A DNA stretch of 62,961 nt from Streptomyces sp. AC555_RSS877 (GCF_019049245.1 NZ_JAGMUK010000181.1:1-62961); one strand, 5' to 3'; numbered from the stretch's first letter, positions 16,388 to 25,575 are shown. Notes: generated by a model from the sequence alone, not told the origin. Made by a program: numbers and translations.

Positions 16388-18513
16388 CCACTCGCACAGA
16401 AAAGCAAGAGGACAGCGTGTCCACGACTACTCCCACTCGTGCGCCGCACAGCGACATGCACACGGGGCACAGGCAGGAAGGGCGGGTCGGTGCGGGTCTG
16501 TTCGATCCGAAGCAGCTGCTGAAGTCGCTGCCGGACGCCTGCCGCAAGCTCGACCCGCGGGTGATGGTCAAGTCGCCCGTGATGTTCGTCGTGCTCGTCG
16601 GCTCGGTGCTGACGACGGTGTTCTCCTTCAAGGACCCGGGCGACTGGTTCGGCTGGGCGATCAGTGCCTGGCTGTGGCTCACCGTGATCTTCGCCAACCT
16701 GGCGGAGGCGGTCGCCGAAGGCCGCGGCAAGGCGCAGGCCGACACGTTGCGCAGGGCCAAGACCGAGACCGTCGCCCGCCGTCTCGTGAGCGACCGGGAA
16801 GAGCAGGTCGTCGGCACCGAACTGAGCGTGGGCGACCTGGTCGTCTGTGAGGCGGGCGACATCATCCCCGGCGACGGTGACGTCGTCGAGGGCGTCGCCA
16901 GTGTGGACGAGTCGGCGATCACCGGTGAGTCGGCCCCGGTCATCCGTGAGTCCGGCGGCGACCGCAGTGCCGTCACCGGGGGTACGAAGGTCCTCTCCGA
17001 CCGGATCGTCATCAAGATCACGACGAAGCCGGGGGAGACCTTCATCGACCGCATGATCGCCTTGGTCGAGGGCGCCGCACGGCAGAAGACGCCGAACGAG
17101 ATGGCGCTGAACATCCTGCTCGCTTCGCTGACCATCGTCTTCCTGCTCGCGGTGGCCACCCTTCCGCCGCTCGCGGACTACGCGGGCACCCACCTGACCA
17201 TGGTCGTGCTGGTGGCCCTCCTGGTCTGCCTGATCCCGACCACGATCGGTGCGCTGCTCTCCGCGATCGGCATCGCGGGCATGGACCGACTGGTGCAGCG
17301 CAACGTGCTGGCCATGTCGGGCAGAGCAGTGGAGGCTGCCGGTGACGTGTCGACCCTGCTGCTCGACAAGACCGGCACCATCACGCACGGAAACCGGCAG
17401 GCCGCAGAATTCGTACCCGTACGGGGCGCCACCGAGGCCGAGGTGGCGGATGCCGCCCAGCTGTCATCACTGGCCGACGAGACGCCCGAGGGCCGCTCGA
17501 TCGTCGTCCTGGCGAAGGAGAAGTACCAGCGGCGCGAGCGGCACCAGGGCGAGCTGTCCGGCGCCGAATGGACAGCCTTCACCGCCCAGACCCGGATGTC
17601 GGGCGTGGACGTCGGCGGGCGCAAGATCCGCAAGGGCGCGGCCGGTTCGGTCATCACCTGGGTCAAGGAGCGGGGCGGCACGGTCGCCGAGGACGCCGAC
17701 TCCCTCGCCCACCACATCTCCGCAGCGGGCGGGACCCCGCTGCTCGTGGCCGTGGAAGACACCGAAGGCGCCCGAGTGCTGGGCGTCGTCCACCTCAAGG
17801 ACGTCGTCAAGGAGGGCATGCGGGAGCGGTTCGACGAGCTGCGCCGCATGGGCATCAAGACCGTCATGATCACGGGTGACAACCCGCTGACGGCCCGGGC
17901 GATCGCCGAGGAGGCGGGCGTCGACGAGTTCCTCGCGGAGGCCACTCCCGAGGACAAGATGGCGCTCATCAAGCGCGAGCAGGCGGGCGGCAAGCTCGTC
18001 GCGATGACCGGCGACGGCACGAACGACGCGCCCGCGCTCGCCCAGGCCGACGTCGGCGTGGCCATGAACACGGGGACGTCGGCCGCCAAGGAGGCCGCCA
18101 ACATGGTCGACCTCGACTCCAACCCGACCAAACTCATCGAGATCGTCGAGATCGGCAAGCAACTCCTCATCACCCGGGGCGCGTTGACGACCTTCTCGAT
18201 CGCCAACGACGTCGCCAAGTACTTCGCGATCATCCCGGCGCTCTTCGTCGCGGTCTACCCGGGCCTGGACAAGCTCAACATCATGAACCTGTCCTCGCCC
18301 GACTCCGCGATCCTCTCCGCGGTCATCTTCAACGCACTGATCATCATCGCGCTGGTGCCCCTCGCCTTGCGCGGCGTGCAGTACCGCCCGGTCAGCGCCG
18401 ACAAGCTGCTCCGCCGCAACCTCGGGATCTACGGCCTGGGCGGGCTGATAGCTCCCTTCATCGGCATCAAGATCATCGACCTGCTCCTCTCCCTCATCCC
18501 CGGGATCGGCTGA
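16384..18513 (+). CDS. kdpB: KdpB, P-type ATPase subunit
   Basis: A 709-residue P-type ATPase. The phosphorylated aspartate lies in DKTGTITHGN (Asp 328); the actuator TGES motif is at SAITGESAPV; the hinge is TGDGTNDAPA (about residues 543-552). Seven membrane helices fit the family. It hydrolyses ATP to drive K+ uptake through KdpA. The N-terminal tail of about 50 residues is rich in Thr, Ser and His and is longer than in enteric KdpB. ATG 16384 overlaps the kdpA stop by four bases. The gene is intact. Confidence 0.96.
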   Translation: MTTRTEKQEDSVSTTTPTRAPHSDMHTGHRQEGRVGAGLFDPKQLLKSLPDACRKLDPRVMVKSPVMFVVLVGSVLTTVFSFKDPGDWFGWAISAWLWLTVIFANLAEAVAEGRGKAQADTLRRAKTETVARRLVSDREEQVVGTELSVGDLVVCEAGDIIPGDGDVVEGVASVDESAITGESAPVIRESGGDRSAVTGGTKVLSDRIVIKITTKPGETFIDRMIALVEGAARQKTPNEMALNILLASLTIVFLLAVATLPPLADYAGTHLTMVVLVALLVCLIPTTIGALLSAIGIAGMDRLVQRNVLAMSGRAVEAAGDVSTLLLDKTGTITHGNRQAAEFVPVRGATEAEVADAAQLSSLADETPEGRSIVVLAKEKYQRRERHQGELSGAEWTAFTAQTRMSGVDVGGRKIRKGAAGSVITWVKERGGTVAEDADSLAHHISAAGGTPLLVAVEDTEGARVLGVVHLKDVVKEGMRERFDELRRMGIKTVMITGDNPLTARAIAEEAGVDEFLAEATPEDKMALIKREQAGGKLVAMTGDGTNDAPALAQADVGVAMNTGTSAAKEAANMVDLDSNPTKLIEIVEIGKQLLITRGALTTFSIANDVAKYFAIIPALFVAVYPGLDKLNIMNLSSPDSAILSAVIFNALIIIALVPLALRGVQYRPVSADKLLRRNLGIYGLGGLIAPFIGIKIIDLLLSLIPGIG

Positions 18514-18518
18514 CTGCC

Positions 18519-19208
18519 ATGAACAACTCGGTTATCAACACTGCCCGGTTGCTCTCGGCCGGCCTGCGCGCCCTTCTCGTCCTCACCGTGGTGACGGGCA
18601 TCCTCTACCCGCTGGCCATCACCGGCGTCGCCCAGGGGATCTTCCCCGGCAAGGCGAACGGCTCGCAGATCAAGGCGGACGGCAAGGTCGTCGGCTCCTT
18701 GCTCATCGGCCAGGCGTACAACCTGCCGCTCAAGAAGGGCCAGGAGACGCCGGAGCCCGACCTGAAGTGGTTCCAGGGGCGTCCGCAGAACGGCCTGGGC
18801 ACCAACACAGTCAACACCCGGTACAAGCTGATCCTGTCCGGCGCGACGAACCGTTCCGGTGACAACGCCGACCTGATCAAGTGGGTCAAGGCGGCCAAAG
18901 CCGCCGTCATCAAGGACAACTCGACGGCGGACTACAAGGTCAAGCCGTCCCAGGTACCCGCCGACGCGGTCACCTCCTCCGGCTCGGGGCTGGACCCGGA
19001 CATCTCCCCGGACTACGCCGGCATCCAGGTCCACCGGATCGCCGAGCGGAACGGCTTGTCCGTCGCCCAGGTCCACAAGCTCGTGGACGAGCACACGGAC
19101 GGCCGCATTCTCGGCTTCATGGGCGAGCCCACGGTCAACGTCCTGGAACTCAACATCGCGCTCAAGGAACTCGTGGCGCGCCATGAACCGAGCAGCACTC
19201 CGTCCTGA
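18519..19208 (+). CDS. kdpC: KdpC, potassium ATPase accessory subunit
   Basis: A 229-residue protein with one N-terminal membrane helix (about residues 14-36, including ALLVLTVVTGILYPLAITG) and an external domain. The segment SGSGLDPDISPDYA is the conserved KdpC signature. KdpC holds the KdpA-KdpB assembly together and may raise ATP affinity. It begins 5 bases after kdpB. It is about 30 residues longer than enteric KdpC, with insertions around residues 75-125. No kdpD or kdpE follows. Confidence 0.93.
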   Translation: MNNSVINTARLLSAGLRALLVLTVVTGILYPLAITGVAQGIFPGKANGSQIKADGKVVGSLLIGQAYNLPLKKGQETPEPDLKWFQGRPQNGLGTNTVNTRYKLILSGATNRSGDNADLIKWVKAAKAAVIKDNSTADYKVKPSQVPADAVTSSGSGLDPDISPDYAGIQVHRIAERNGLSVAQVHKLVDEHTDGRILGFMGEPTVNVLELNIALKELVARHEPSSTPS

Positions 19209-19348
19209 GCCGGGCCGAGCCTGAGCCCGTCCCGACGTGTGGCTCACCGGCGACGACGGCGGAAGTGAGCGTGAACGGCCGAATGCCGTCTGTTCACGGG
19301 TGGGCGAACGCCAATAGCCTGTGCGACCTTCACGCTCTGGGGGGTCTC

Positions 19349-20398
19349 GTGAACGGTCTCCGTGCGGTCATCGTCTGCCTTGTGATCGCCTGTGCCGCGG
19401 TGGTGTCGCCGGCCGCGGCTGTGACGCCCAACTGGTCGGCACTGCCGGTGCCGGCGGCGGCACCGCCGATGACCGTGTCCGACCTCGCCGCCCGCGGCCC
19501 GGGTGAGGCGTGGGCGACCGGGTACGAGCACGCCGCCGATGGACTGCGGCCGATGCTGTACCGGTGGGACGGCACGGCGTGGAGCCGGGACACCACCTTC
19601 CCCGGCGCCGGTGAACCGGGCCGGCTCGGCAAGGTGCAGTTCGTCGGCCAGGAGGTGTGGATCTTCCACGAACGCGTGGGGGCGGGGGAGATCCTGCGCC
19701 GTTCGGCGGGAGGGTGGAATGTCGTTCCGCTGCCGCAGACCTTGTCGGTCCATCAGGATTTCGCCGCGGTACCGGGTGCCGCGTGGGTGGTCGGCGAGGA
19801 CGACACCGGAGTGAAGGTGCTGCACTACGACGGTTCCGGCTGGACCACCCAGTCCACCCCGGACGGGGTGCTGTACCTGATGGGGATCACCGCACGTACC
19901 GCCACCGACGCCTGGGCCTGGGCGGACACCAGCACCGGGACCACCATTCTGCGCTGGGACGGCACCGTGTGGCGGGACGCGAACGTCTCACTGCCGCCGA
20001 ACAGCAACGTGCACACGATCGTGCTCGAACCGTCCGGCCGGGTCACGATCGGCGGCAGCCAGTACACCGACGGCGTGGCCCGCACCTACCTGATGACCTT
20101 CAACGGGCACGCCTGGCGCACCACCTACCCACCGCTGGGCGACACCTACACCGAGGCCATGGTGCGCGGCCCGGACGGCGCGCTGTGGCTGCCGGTGCGC
20201 AGCGACCGCGCGTTCCAGTCGAAGTACGCACGGCTGGACGGCCCCCGCACCACCTTCTCCTACGGCCCGGAGCGCACGAACGCGATCGACGTCAAACCGC
20301 GTGCACTGGCGAAGGCCGGGTTCTCACTTCTGTCCTTCGGCACCGTCGAGATCTACGGCTCGAAACCAAACCTCATGAGCGAGCGGCTGGGAGGCTGA
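19349..20398 (+). CDS. Secreted WDGxxW-repeat beta-propeller protein 1
   Basis: A 349-residue exported protein. A Sec signal peptide (residues 1-27, ending SPAAA) is followed by repeats of about 45 residues marked by an aromatic-Asp-Gly-aromatic hairpin: YRWDGTAW, HYDGSGW, LRWDGTVW, FNGHAW. Between them are hydrophobic strands containing AWATG, AWVVG or DAWAW, which together suggest a beta-propeller. The GTG start at 19349 follows GGGGGG and places the signal peptide at the N-terminus. The function is unknown; such propellers often bind ligands at the cell surface. It is followed 2 bases later by a paralogue. Confidence 0.7.
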   Translation: MNGLRAVIVCLVIACAAVVSPAAAVTPNWSALPVPAAAPPMTVSDLAARGPGEAWATGYEHAADGLRPMLYRWDGTAWSRDTTFPGAGEPGRLGKVQFVGQEVWIFHERVGAGEILRRSAGGWNVVPLPQTLSVHQDFAAVPGAAWVVGEDDTGVKVLHYDGSGWTTQSTPDGVLYLMGITARTATDAWAWADTSTGTTILRWDGTVWRDANVSLPPNSNVHTIVLEPSGRVTIGGSQYTDGVARTYLMTFNGHAWRTTYPPLGDTYTEAMVRGPDGALWLPVRSDRAFQSKYARLDGPRTTFSYGPERTNAIDVKPRALAKAGFSLLSFGTVEIYGSKPNLMSERLGG

Positions 20399-20400
20399 CC

Positions 20401-21510
20401 ATGGCACGCAGACTTCTCGTCGCGGCCCTCGCTGCGGCCATGACCATCGTGACCGCCATGACCTCGGCCGCGGCGGACACCCAGTCCTGGCAACACGTTC
20501 CGGTCCCGGCGCAGGTACGCCCCCAGGCCGGTCTGAACGAGGCCGTGGCGTTCGGGCCGGACCGGGCGTGGGCGGTGGGTGCCGACGCCGTCGGCCGCGA
20601 GGCGCCGGGCTTCCCGCTGGTGCTGCGCTGGGACGGTGTCGCGTGGCAGCGCCAGAGTCTGGCCGGGGTCGGCTGGCAGGGCGAGCTGCTGTCCATCGCC
20701 GCGACCTCACCGACCGCGGTCTGGGCGGTTGGCCGCGACTCGGCGGGCGGCGCCCACCTGCTCCGCTACGACGGCATCGCGTGGGCCGAGAGCCGGCCGC
20801 CGCGCGGTGTCGTGCTGACGAAAGCCGTCGCCGGCGGCGGTGAGACCTGGCTGATCGGTTCGCGGGAGGGCGCGCAGGTGTTGCTGCGCTGGGACGGGCG
20901 CGGCTGGCGGGACGTGCCGGTGCCGCCGGGATCCGTGTACGGCCTGCACATCCTGGCGGCCGACGACGTCTGGGCCGCGGGTGACACCGCGTCGGGGGCG
21001 GCCGTGTCGCACTGGAACGGGCAGGCATGGCAGCAGACGATCGTGGACGCATTCCCGCGGTCGGGCTTGAGCAGTGTGCTGGCGGTCTCGCCGACGGAGG
21101 TGTGGGCGGGCGGCACGGCCGGGTTCGTCGGCGGCCCGGTGGGCCGGCCGATTCCGCCGCTCCTGGTCCGCTGGGACGGGCAGACATGGAACCGGGTGAC
21201 CGTGCCCACCGACTTCGGCGCGATCAGCTCACTGGTACCCACCACGTCCGGCGCGCTGGCCTGGGTCGCGGTGGCCCGCTCGCAGAAATGGGGCCCGCCG
21301 GGCAGCTATCCGCCGTTCGTCCCCGGGCCGGATTTCCTTGCCTGGAACGGACAGTCGTTCACCGAGCACAGCGAACCGGTGGTGCCGGGCGAGGGTGGTT
21401 CCTCGGTGGTGCGGCTGGCGCCGGTGCCGGGCACGGCGACGGTGTGGTCGGTCGGCCGCGCAGACGGCCCCGAGGGCACCTTCGCGCCACGCATCCTTCG
21501 GTTCGGCTGA
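20401..21510 (+). CDS. Secreted WDGxxW-repeat beta-propeller protein 2
   Basis: A 369-residue paralogue of the preceding protein. The signal peptide (residues 1-25, ending TSAAA) is followed by at least six repeats containing LRWDGVAW, LRYDGIAW, LRWDGRGW, SHWNGQAW, VRWDGQTW and AWNGQSF, alternating with strands such as RAWAVG and AVWAVG. The regular spacing fits a propeller of about seven blades. It starts 2 bases after the stop of its neighbour, so the two are co-transcribed and probably arose by tandem duplication. There is no lipobox or LPXTG anchor, so it is likely released or held by the fold. No enzymatic residues are recognised. Confidence 0.7.
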   Translation: MARRLLVAALAAAMTIVTAMTSAAADTQSWQHVPVPAQVRPQAGLNEAVAFGPDRAWAVGADAVGREAPGFPLVLRWDGVAWQRQSLAGVGWQGELLSIAATSPTAVWAVGRDSAGGAHLLRYDGIAWAESRPPRGVVLTKAVAGGGETWLIGSREGAQVLLRWDGRGWRDVPVPPGSVYGLHILAADDVWAAGDTASGAAVSHWNGQAWQQTIVDAFPRSGLSSVLAVSPTEVWAGGTAGFVGGPVGRPIPPLLVRWDGQTWNRVTVPTDFGAISSLVPTTSGALAWVAVARSQKWGPPGSYPPFVPGPDFLAWNGQSFTEHSEPVVPGEGGSSVVRLAPVPGTATVWSVGRADGPEGTFAPRILRFG

Positions 21511-21796
21511 GAAGACGAACACTGCCACTTGTGCAGAGCGTTTCGCACGTCCGCGACGTCGGCGGCGGCCGGCGCGTTCGTCAGTGGGTGGTCGAGGGCG
21601 GCCACGTTCCGCCGTTACCGGTGGGATGGCACTGGGCCCTCGGCAGCCCAAGGCGTCGTGTAGAGGGTCACGGTGCCCCGGCCGGCCGTGGCCCGGCCGC
21701 CGCGGCCGCCGTCAGGGCTGGCAGGTGTTTTTCTCCCGACAACATGCCGATCCGCAACGGGAGATGAGCAACAGAGGCCCCTGCTATGGTGCGCCG

Positions 21797-22231
21797 ATGT
21801 CATCGATCAAGCAGTTCCAAGTCACCTTCGACTGCGCGGAACCTGAGCGCGTCGCTCGCTTTTGGTGCGAGGTGTTGGGGTACGCCGTACCGCCGCCACC
21901 GGAGGGGTTTGCTACGTGGGGCGAATTCGATCGCTCTCTGCCGCCTGAGCAGCAGGGTTCAGCGTTCGCGTGCGGTGATCCGTCCGGCGTGGGCCCGAGA
22001 CTGTTCTTCCAGCGCGTTCCCGAAGGGAAGGTCGTCAAGAATCGGCTGCATCTTGATGTGCGAGTCGGCACCGGACTCGTGGGTGCAGAGCGCCTCACCA
22101 CGCTCGAAGCCGAGTGCGCACGACTGGTCGCGCTCGGCGCCGTACGCGTGCGACTGCTGCTTGCCGATGACGACAACGAGTCGTGCATCGTGATGCAGGA
22201 CATCGAGGGCAACGAGTTCTGCCTCGACTGA
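21797..22231 (+). CDS. VOC superfamily (glyoxalase-like) protein
   Basis: A 144-residue protein with the paired beta-alpha-beta-beta-beta layout of vicinal oxygen chelate proteins. The first module opens QVTFDCAEPERVARFWCEVL; the second has NRLHLDVRV and ends MQDIEGNEFCLD, the common terminal motif in which Glu is a potential metal ligand. Actinobacteria hold many such single-domain glyoxalase-like proteins of unknown substrate; some give resistance or detoxify. ATG 21797 gives the family-like start. The gene stands alone. Confidence 0.75.
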   Translation: MSSIKQFQVTFDCAEPERVARFWCEVLGYAVPPPPEGFATWGEFDRSLPPEQQGSAFACGDPSGVGPRLFFQRVPEGKVVKNRLHLDVRVGTGLVGAERLTTLEAECARLVALGAVRVRLLLADDDNESCIVMQDIEGNEFCLD

Positions 22232-22386
22232 GCATCCTCCGAGAGGGCGAGGCGGGAGCCGTCTCCTTGGGCGGGGGCAGGTGTGGCCGGATGCCCGCGT
22301 TGGGACGCCGAGGGAGGATCTCCCTACACATCGGGTCGGCGCACGATCCAAGGAGCGCGGACGGTCATGATCCGGCCTGAGGTCGG
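22232..22386. other. Spacer with no feature
   Basis: GC-rich sequence between the VOC gene and the weak minus-strand frame at 22387. No gene, hairpin or promoter is recognised. Confidence 0.3.
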
Positions 22387-22797
22387 TCAGGCGACGGTGG
22401 GGCAGGCCTGAGGCGCCGTACGCACCAAGTGATCGCCTTCGTCCGCGCGCCGCGTGATCGTGCAGCAGGCTGGGGCGAGATCGGTGTATCGCCGTCGAGG
22501 AGGAACGCAGGCCGGACGACGGAGGGCCGCATAGCTGCGTCCGAAGCCGCCGGAGTGGCTGATGCAGCGGGGTGTGTCAGGCTCGGGAGCCCGTCCGTGC
22601 AGGTCAGGGTTGGGCGTCACATGGCGCAGGGCGTACGGATCAAGGGGCTCACCGAGGGCCGGGCGAGGCGCGCGCTGTATGAGCACGACGAGGCCCGCTC
22701 CTTCTGTGTCCCTGACACGGCGCTCCAGGGTGAGCCCGGAGTAGACCGGCAAGGTGCGCCGCCTGCCCTGGTTCATCGGCCGTCTGTCGGCGGTCAT
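22387..22797 (-). CDS. Weak hypothetical frame coupled to the upstream 58-residue gene
   Basis: A 136-codon frame whose ATG (22797) overlaps the TGA of the upstream small gene in an ATGA junction, which favours translation. Against it, third-position GC is only about 77 percent, below its neighbours, and the composition (many Arg, Pro, Cys) is not clearly protein-like. No domain is recognised. It may be a real short gene, a degraded one, or chance. Confidence 0.3.
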   Translation of the reverse strand: MTADRRPMNQGRRRTLPVYSGLTLERRVRDTEGAGLVVLIQRAPRPALGEPLDPYALRHVTPNPDLHGRAPEPDTPRCISHSGGFGRSYAALRRPACVPPRRRYTDLAPACCTITRRADEGDHLVRTAPQACPTVA

Positions 22798-22970
22798 GTG
22801 GTTCGGAAGTCGTCCACCCGCTCGCCCTCCGCCTGGGACGGTTCGGTTCTGGGAACGTCCGGATGCTGCTCCTCCACCGCTCGCTCGGCCGGTTCATCGC
22901 GCTCGCCCTCGGCCTGGGAGGGCGTGTGCGAGTACAGCCAGCGGTCGTAGTCCGAGGCTCCGGTCTTCAT
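22794..22970 (-). CDS. Small acidic protein with an internal repeat
   Basis: A 58-residue protein beginning MKTGASDYDRWLYSHTPSQ. The start codon has GGGAGG 8 bases upstream. Codon third positions are nearly all G or C. The sequence PSQAEGER occurs twice, at residues 17-24 and 44-51, each followed by an acidic stretch, so half the protein is an imperfect duplication. It is strongly acidic, hydrophilic and probably disordered. No family is recognised. Confidence 0.6.
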   Translation of the reverse strand: MKTGASDYDRWLYSHTPSQAEGERDEPAERAVEEQHPDVPRTEPSQAEGERVDDFRTT

Positions 22971-23232
22971 GGCGGGCCTCCCTTAATCGCTTATGTCCAT
23001 GCTCCTCCCGCGCCCGCCGGAGGGCCAGAACGGCCGGCGTCGCATTTCTCGCCTGGGATGCGTGTCCGGCCGGTCCGGATGATCCTGGGGGCGTGTCCCG
23101 ACAGCCATCTGTGGTTGGTGTGTCAACCGTCGCCAAGCGCGGGCGGGGCCTCGGCGACGTTGACGCGTCGGCATCGCCGTCGATCGACTGGTGAGGCGGT
23201 GGCCCCGATGCGTGGGTGACCTGCCAATGACG

Positions 23233-23270
23233 GAGCCGCCCGCCGGTATGTCCCCCGTGGCGGGCGGCTC
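23233..23270. terminator. Perfect 12-base-pair hairpin
   Basis: GAGCCGCCCGCC and GGCGGGCGGCTC are separated by 14 bases. The stem is perfect and GC-rich. It lies between the tRNA-like sequence (reading leftward) and the 58-residue gene, so it could end transcription from the former. Confidence 0.65.
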
Positions 23271-23348
23271 GCGCCGTAGGTGTTCAGAGGTCGAGGTCGG
23301 CGGCGGCGCACGTAAGGCGTCCTGGGCCGCTGGACGACACCGGCCGGG

Positions 23349-23424
23349 GCCGGCGACGGGATTCGAACCCGCGTTACCCGCTTGAGAGGCGAAGTAGCCG
23401 CAGCCTGCGCACCTGAACACCAGC
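23349..23424 (-). tRNA. tRNA-Glu(CTC)-like sequence, probably degenerate
   Basis: Read on the minus strand, 76 bases fold partly as a tRNA. The 5' GCTGGTG pairs with 3' CGCCGGC over seven positions (two G-T). The T arm is canonical (GCGGG, loop TTCGAAT, CCCGT). The anticodon arm has loop CTCTCAA, identical to tRNA-Glu(CUC), but its stem TTCGC/GCGGG has two G-T pairs. The D-arm region is 24 bases instead of about 19 and does not form a normal D stem. No CCA is encoded. It is therefore likely a decayed tRNA gene or an att-site remnant rather than a working tRNA. Confidence 0.45.
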
Positions 23425-23781
23425 ACCGTAGCGTGCGTGCGGCGGGCGGGGCACCTGACTTTCTGGCGCCCTCGTCGGTTGATCAGGTGGGTTGCGTTGC
23501 CGTTTCGATGTCGATGATGTCGACAGCTCGCAGAGGCAGTTCGACAAGCAGGAGACCGCCGATTGGTCGCCCTCGCCCCCGAACCCCAGCGCCGCCTCGA
23601 CCTCGAAGGTGACCTCGGCGACATGCCGCGCCTGGTGGCCGTATTCGATCAGGGCGACTCGAACACGGCCCCAGCCGTCGCCGAGCTCAAGCGCACACGC
23701 GCTGCTCCTGACCGACGCCGAAGCGGCCGACTGGCTCACATGCACGGTGGCCGGAGAGGTCTGGCACCGAGTGACGGACAC
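23374..23781 (-). CDS. Hypothetical protein of uncertain reality
   Basis: A 135-codon frame. The first 85 residues look protein-like (CALELGDGWGRVRVALIEYG and HVAEVTFEVEAALGFGGEGD) with good codon bias. From about residue 90 (SSTSKRQRNPP) quality drops and the last 17 codons run into the tRNA-like sequence. The plus strand also has a plausible frame here, so strand choice is uncertain. If real, the gene has lost its natural 3' end. No family is recognised. It would be divergent from the gene at 23941. Confidence 0.35.
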   Translation of the reverse strand: MSVTRCQTSPATVHVSQSAASASVRSSACALELGDGWGRVRVALIEYGHQARHVAEVTFEVEAALGFGGEGDQSAVSCLSNCLCELSTSSTSKRQRNPPDQPTRAPESQVPRPPHARYGAGVQVRRLRLLRLSSG

Positions 23782-23940
23782 CTACGGGTCCCGGGGGGTC
23801 AGCCTTGACCTCCCTGGGGCCTGGCTCGTGCATGAACCGTGCAGCGGCCACATCCGATCGAAGCGCTCGGTGACCTTTGGCGTCGTCAGCGTCGCGAGAA
23901 TCCGGTGGCATGATCTGCGTTCTCGCGGGCAGGCGGCTTT

Positions 23941-24274
23941 GGTGTCGTACGCGCCTGCGGAGCTCGTGTCGCAGGTGAGTTCCGCCCTGGTCCAGGCCGG
24001 CTTTCAGGTGATGGGCGATGCGGACACCGGCGTCCCGGGGCTGCGTGTGACCGAGGTGCCTGCGGGCGCATTGGTCGGCTGGACGGCCTCGGACGGCTTC
24101 ACCTCGCTGGCCCGTGAACAAGCCGGACGTCCTTCGAGTGGCGACAGCATGAGAGTGATCGTGCAGGCCGCAGTAACGGGGCTGCTGGTCCAGCTCGGAC
24201 ACACCGTCACCGAAGCGTCCGACGAGGGGGACTTGGTGGTCCTTGCTGACACAGCCGCGCCGGACGGTCCGTGA
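23941..24274 (+). CDS. Hypothetical protein, about 110 residues
   Basis: From GTG 23941 the frame reads VSYAPAELVSQVSSALVQAG and ends with a helix and strand (VTGLLVQLGHTVTEASDEGD). Codon bias is strongly Streptomyces-like throughout. The frame is open upstream to 23492 but the N-terminal 60 codons of that longer version are poor, and good coding character appears in a second plus frame upstream of about 23690, so a frameshifted longer gene is possible. The predicted protein is small, soluble and acidic. No family is recognised. Confidence 0.5.
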
Positions 24275-24516
24275 AGCGGCAGACGTCGACCCGCTGACAC
24301 TGCTTCGTCTGGTGTCGTCCTCCCACCCTGTTCGGGGTTCAGGAGGACGATCGCGTCCGGTGAGCCGCCTTGGAAGGTCGCAGGGCGTCCCCTGGACGCC
24401 CGACGCGGCACTGGACCACTGGGAGCAGGCAGGTGATTGGGCGTCAAACGCCGTTGTCAGTGCCTCGCTCTAGAGTGAATACATCACTCGGGGAGCCTCG
24501 GAGGGGGAACAGAAGC

Positions 24517-25575
24517 ATGTCCGCAAACAGGATCCAGCACAAGGTGAATCACGTCGCGCTGGTAGTGGACTGTTCGGGTTCAATGCGTCCGCACCAGAGT
24601 CAACTCATTCGAGTTGTGGACGAATTCGTGGCGGGGCTGAAGGCCGAGTCGGACAGCCTCGGCCACGAGACCCGGATCAGTCTCTACTCCTTCGACCACA
24701 AGGTGGAGAACCTGGTCTGGGACATGGACGTGAAGCATCTGCCGTCCATGCGGGGGCTGTACCGGGTCAACAATGGGGCTACGGCCCTCATCGAGGCTTC
24801 GCTGAAGTCCCTGGACGACCTGGGCCATATCTGGGAGGAATACGGCGAGCACAGCTTCCTCCAGATCGTCGTGACGGACGGCGAGGAGAACGCCTCCGGC
24901 GGCGACCGGCGGCACGACGGCGACATGACCATCCTCGGCCCCTGGCTCGACAAGATCACGGCGAAGATGGGTGGGCTTCCGGGCCACTGGACCTCGGCGA
25001 TCCTCGTTCCGAACTCGCTGGCCAAGCGGACCGCCCAGAACTACGGCTTCCCGGCCGGGAACATCGCCATCTGGGATGCGGATTCCCAGAAGGGCGTCGA
25101 GGAGGCGATCGGCACCGTGCGCGCTGCCGCCACCAGCTTCCTCCGCGGGCGAGAACAGGGGGTGCGCGGTACGAAGAACCTGTTCGCCGTCGGTCAGGAC
25201 ATATCGGTTGACGAGGTGCGGGCGAACCTCGAACCGATTCCGGCCGACAAGTACCGGCTTCTCAAAGTCGACAAGGAGGTCGAGATTCGCCCCTTCGTCA
25301 ATTCGCATCCGGGCGTGACGTACGAACGTGGTTCGTGTTACTACCAGCTGGGCGCCCGGGCTCAGGTTCAGCAGAACAAGGAAGTCATCGTGGTCGAGAA
25401 GGACACCGACCGCGCTTATACGGGCGACGCGGCGCGCAGCCTTTTGTTCGGTACGGGTGTCCAGGGGACCGTCTCCGTGAAAGCGGGGAACAACCCCAAG
25501 CTGGAGGTGTACGTACAGAGCCGTTCGGTGAACAGGAAGCTCAAGCCGAAGACGCGTCTGCTCATCATGCTCTGA
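24517..25575 (+). CDS. von Willebrand factor A domain protein
   Basis: A 352-residue cytoplasmic protein. Residues about 10-200 form a vWA domain with an intact MIDAS: DCSGS (residues 18-22), Thr in NNGATALI near 88 and Asp in VVTDGEEN near 117, which together bind a divalent metal and a partner protein. The C-terminal 140 residues are strand-rich, with no signal peptide or membrane helix, and end KPKTRLLIML. ATG 24517 has GGAGGGGGAA upstream. Similar actinobacterial vWA proteins are found near tellurite-resistance-like and phage-like genes, but no such neighbour is present. The partner is unknown. It appears monocistronic. Confidence 0.75.
   Translation: MSANRIQHKVNHVALVVDCSGSMRPHQSQLIRVVDEFVAGLKAESDSLGHETRISLYSFDHKVENLVWDMDVKHLPSMRGLYRVNNGATALIEASLKSLDDLGHIWEEYGEHSFLQIVVTDGEENASGGDRRHDGDMTILGPWLDKITAKMGGLPGHWTSAILVPNSLAKRTAQNYGFPAGNIAIWDADSQKGVEEAIGTVRAAATSFLRGREQGVRGTKNLFAVGQDISVDEVRANLEPIPADKYRLLKVDKEVEIRPFVNSHPGVTYERGSCYYQLGARAQVQQNKEVIVVEKDTDRAYTGDAARSLLFGTGVQGTVSVKAGNNPKLEVYVQSRSVNRKLKPKTRLLIML

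Noticed and set aside
22429..22950. 173-codon plus-strand frame
   Set aside because: Low coding quality, no ribosome site, and it overlaps the better supported 58-residue minus-strand gene.
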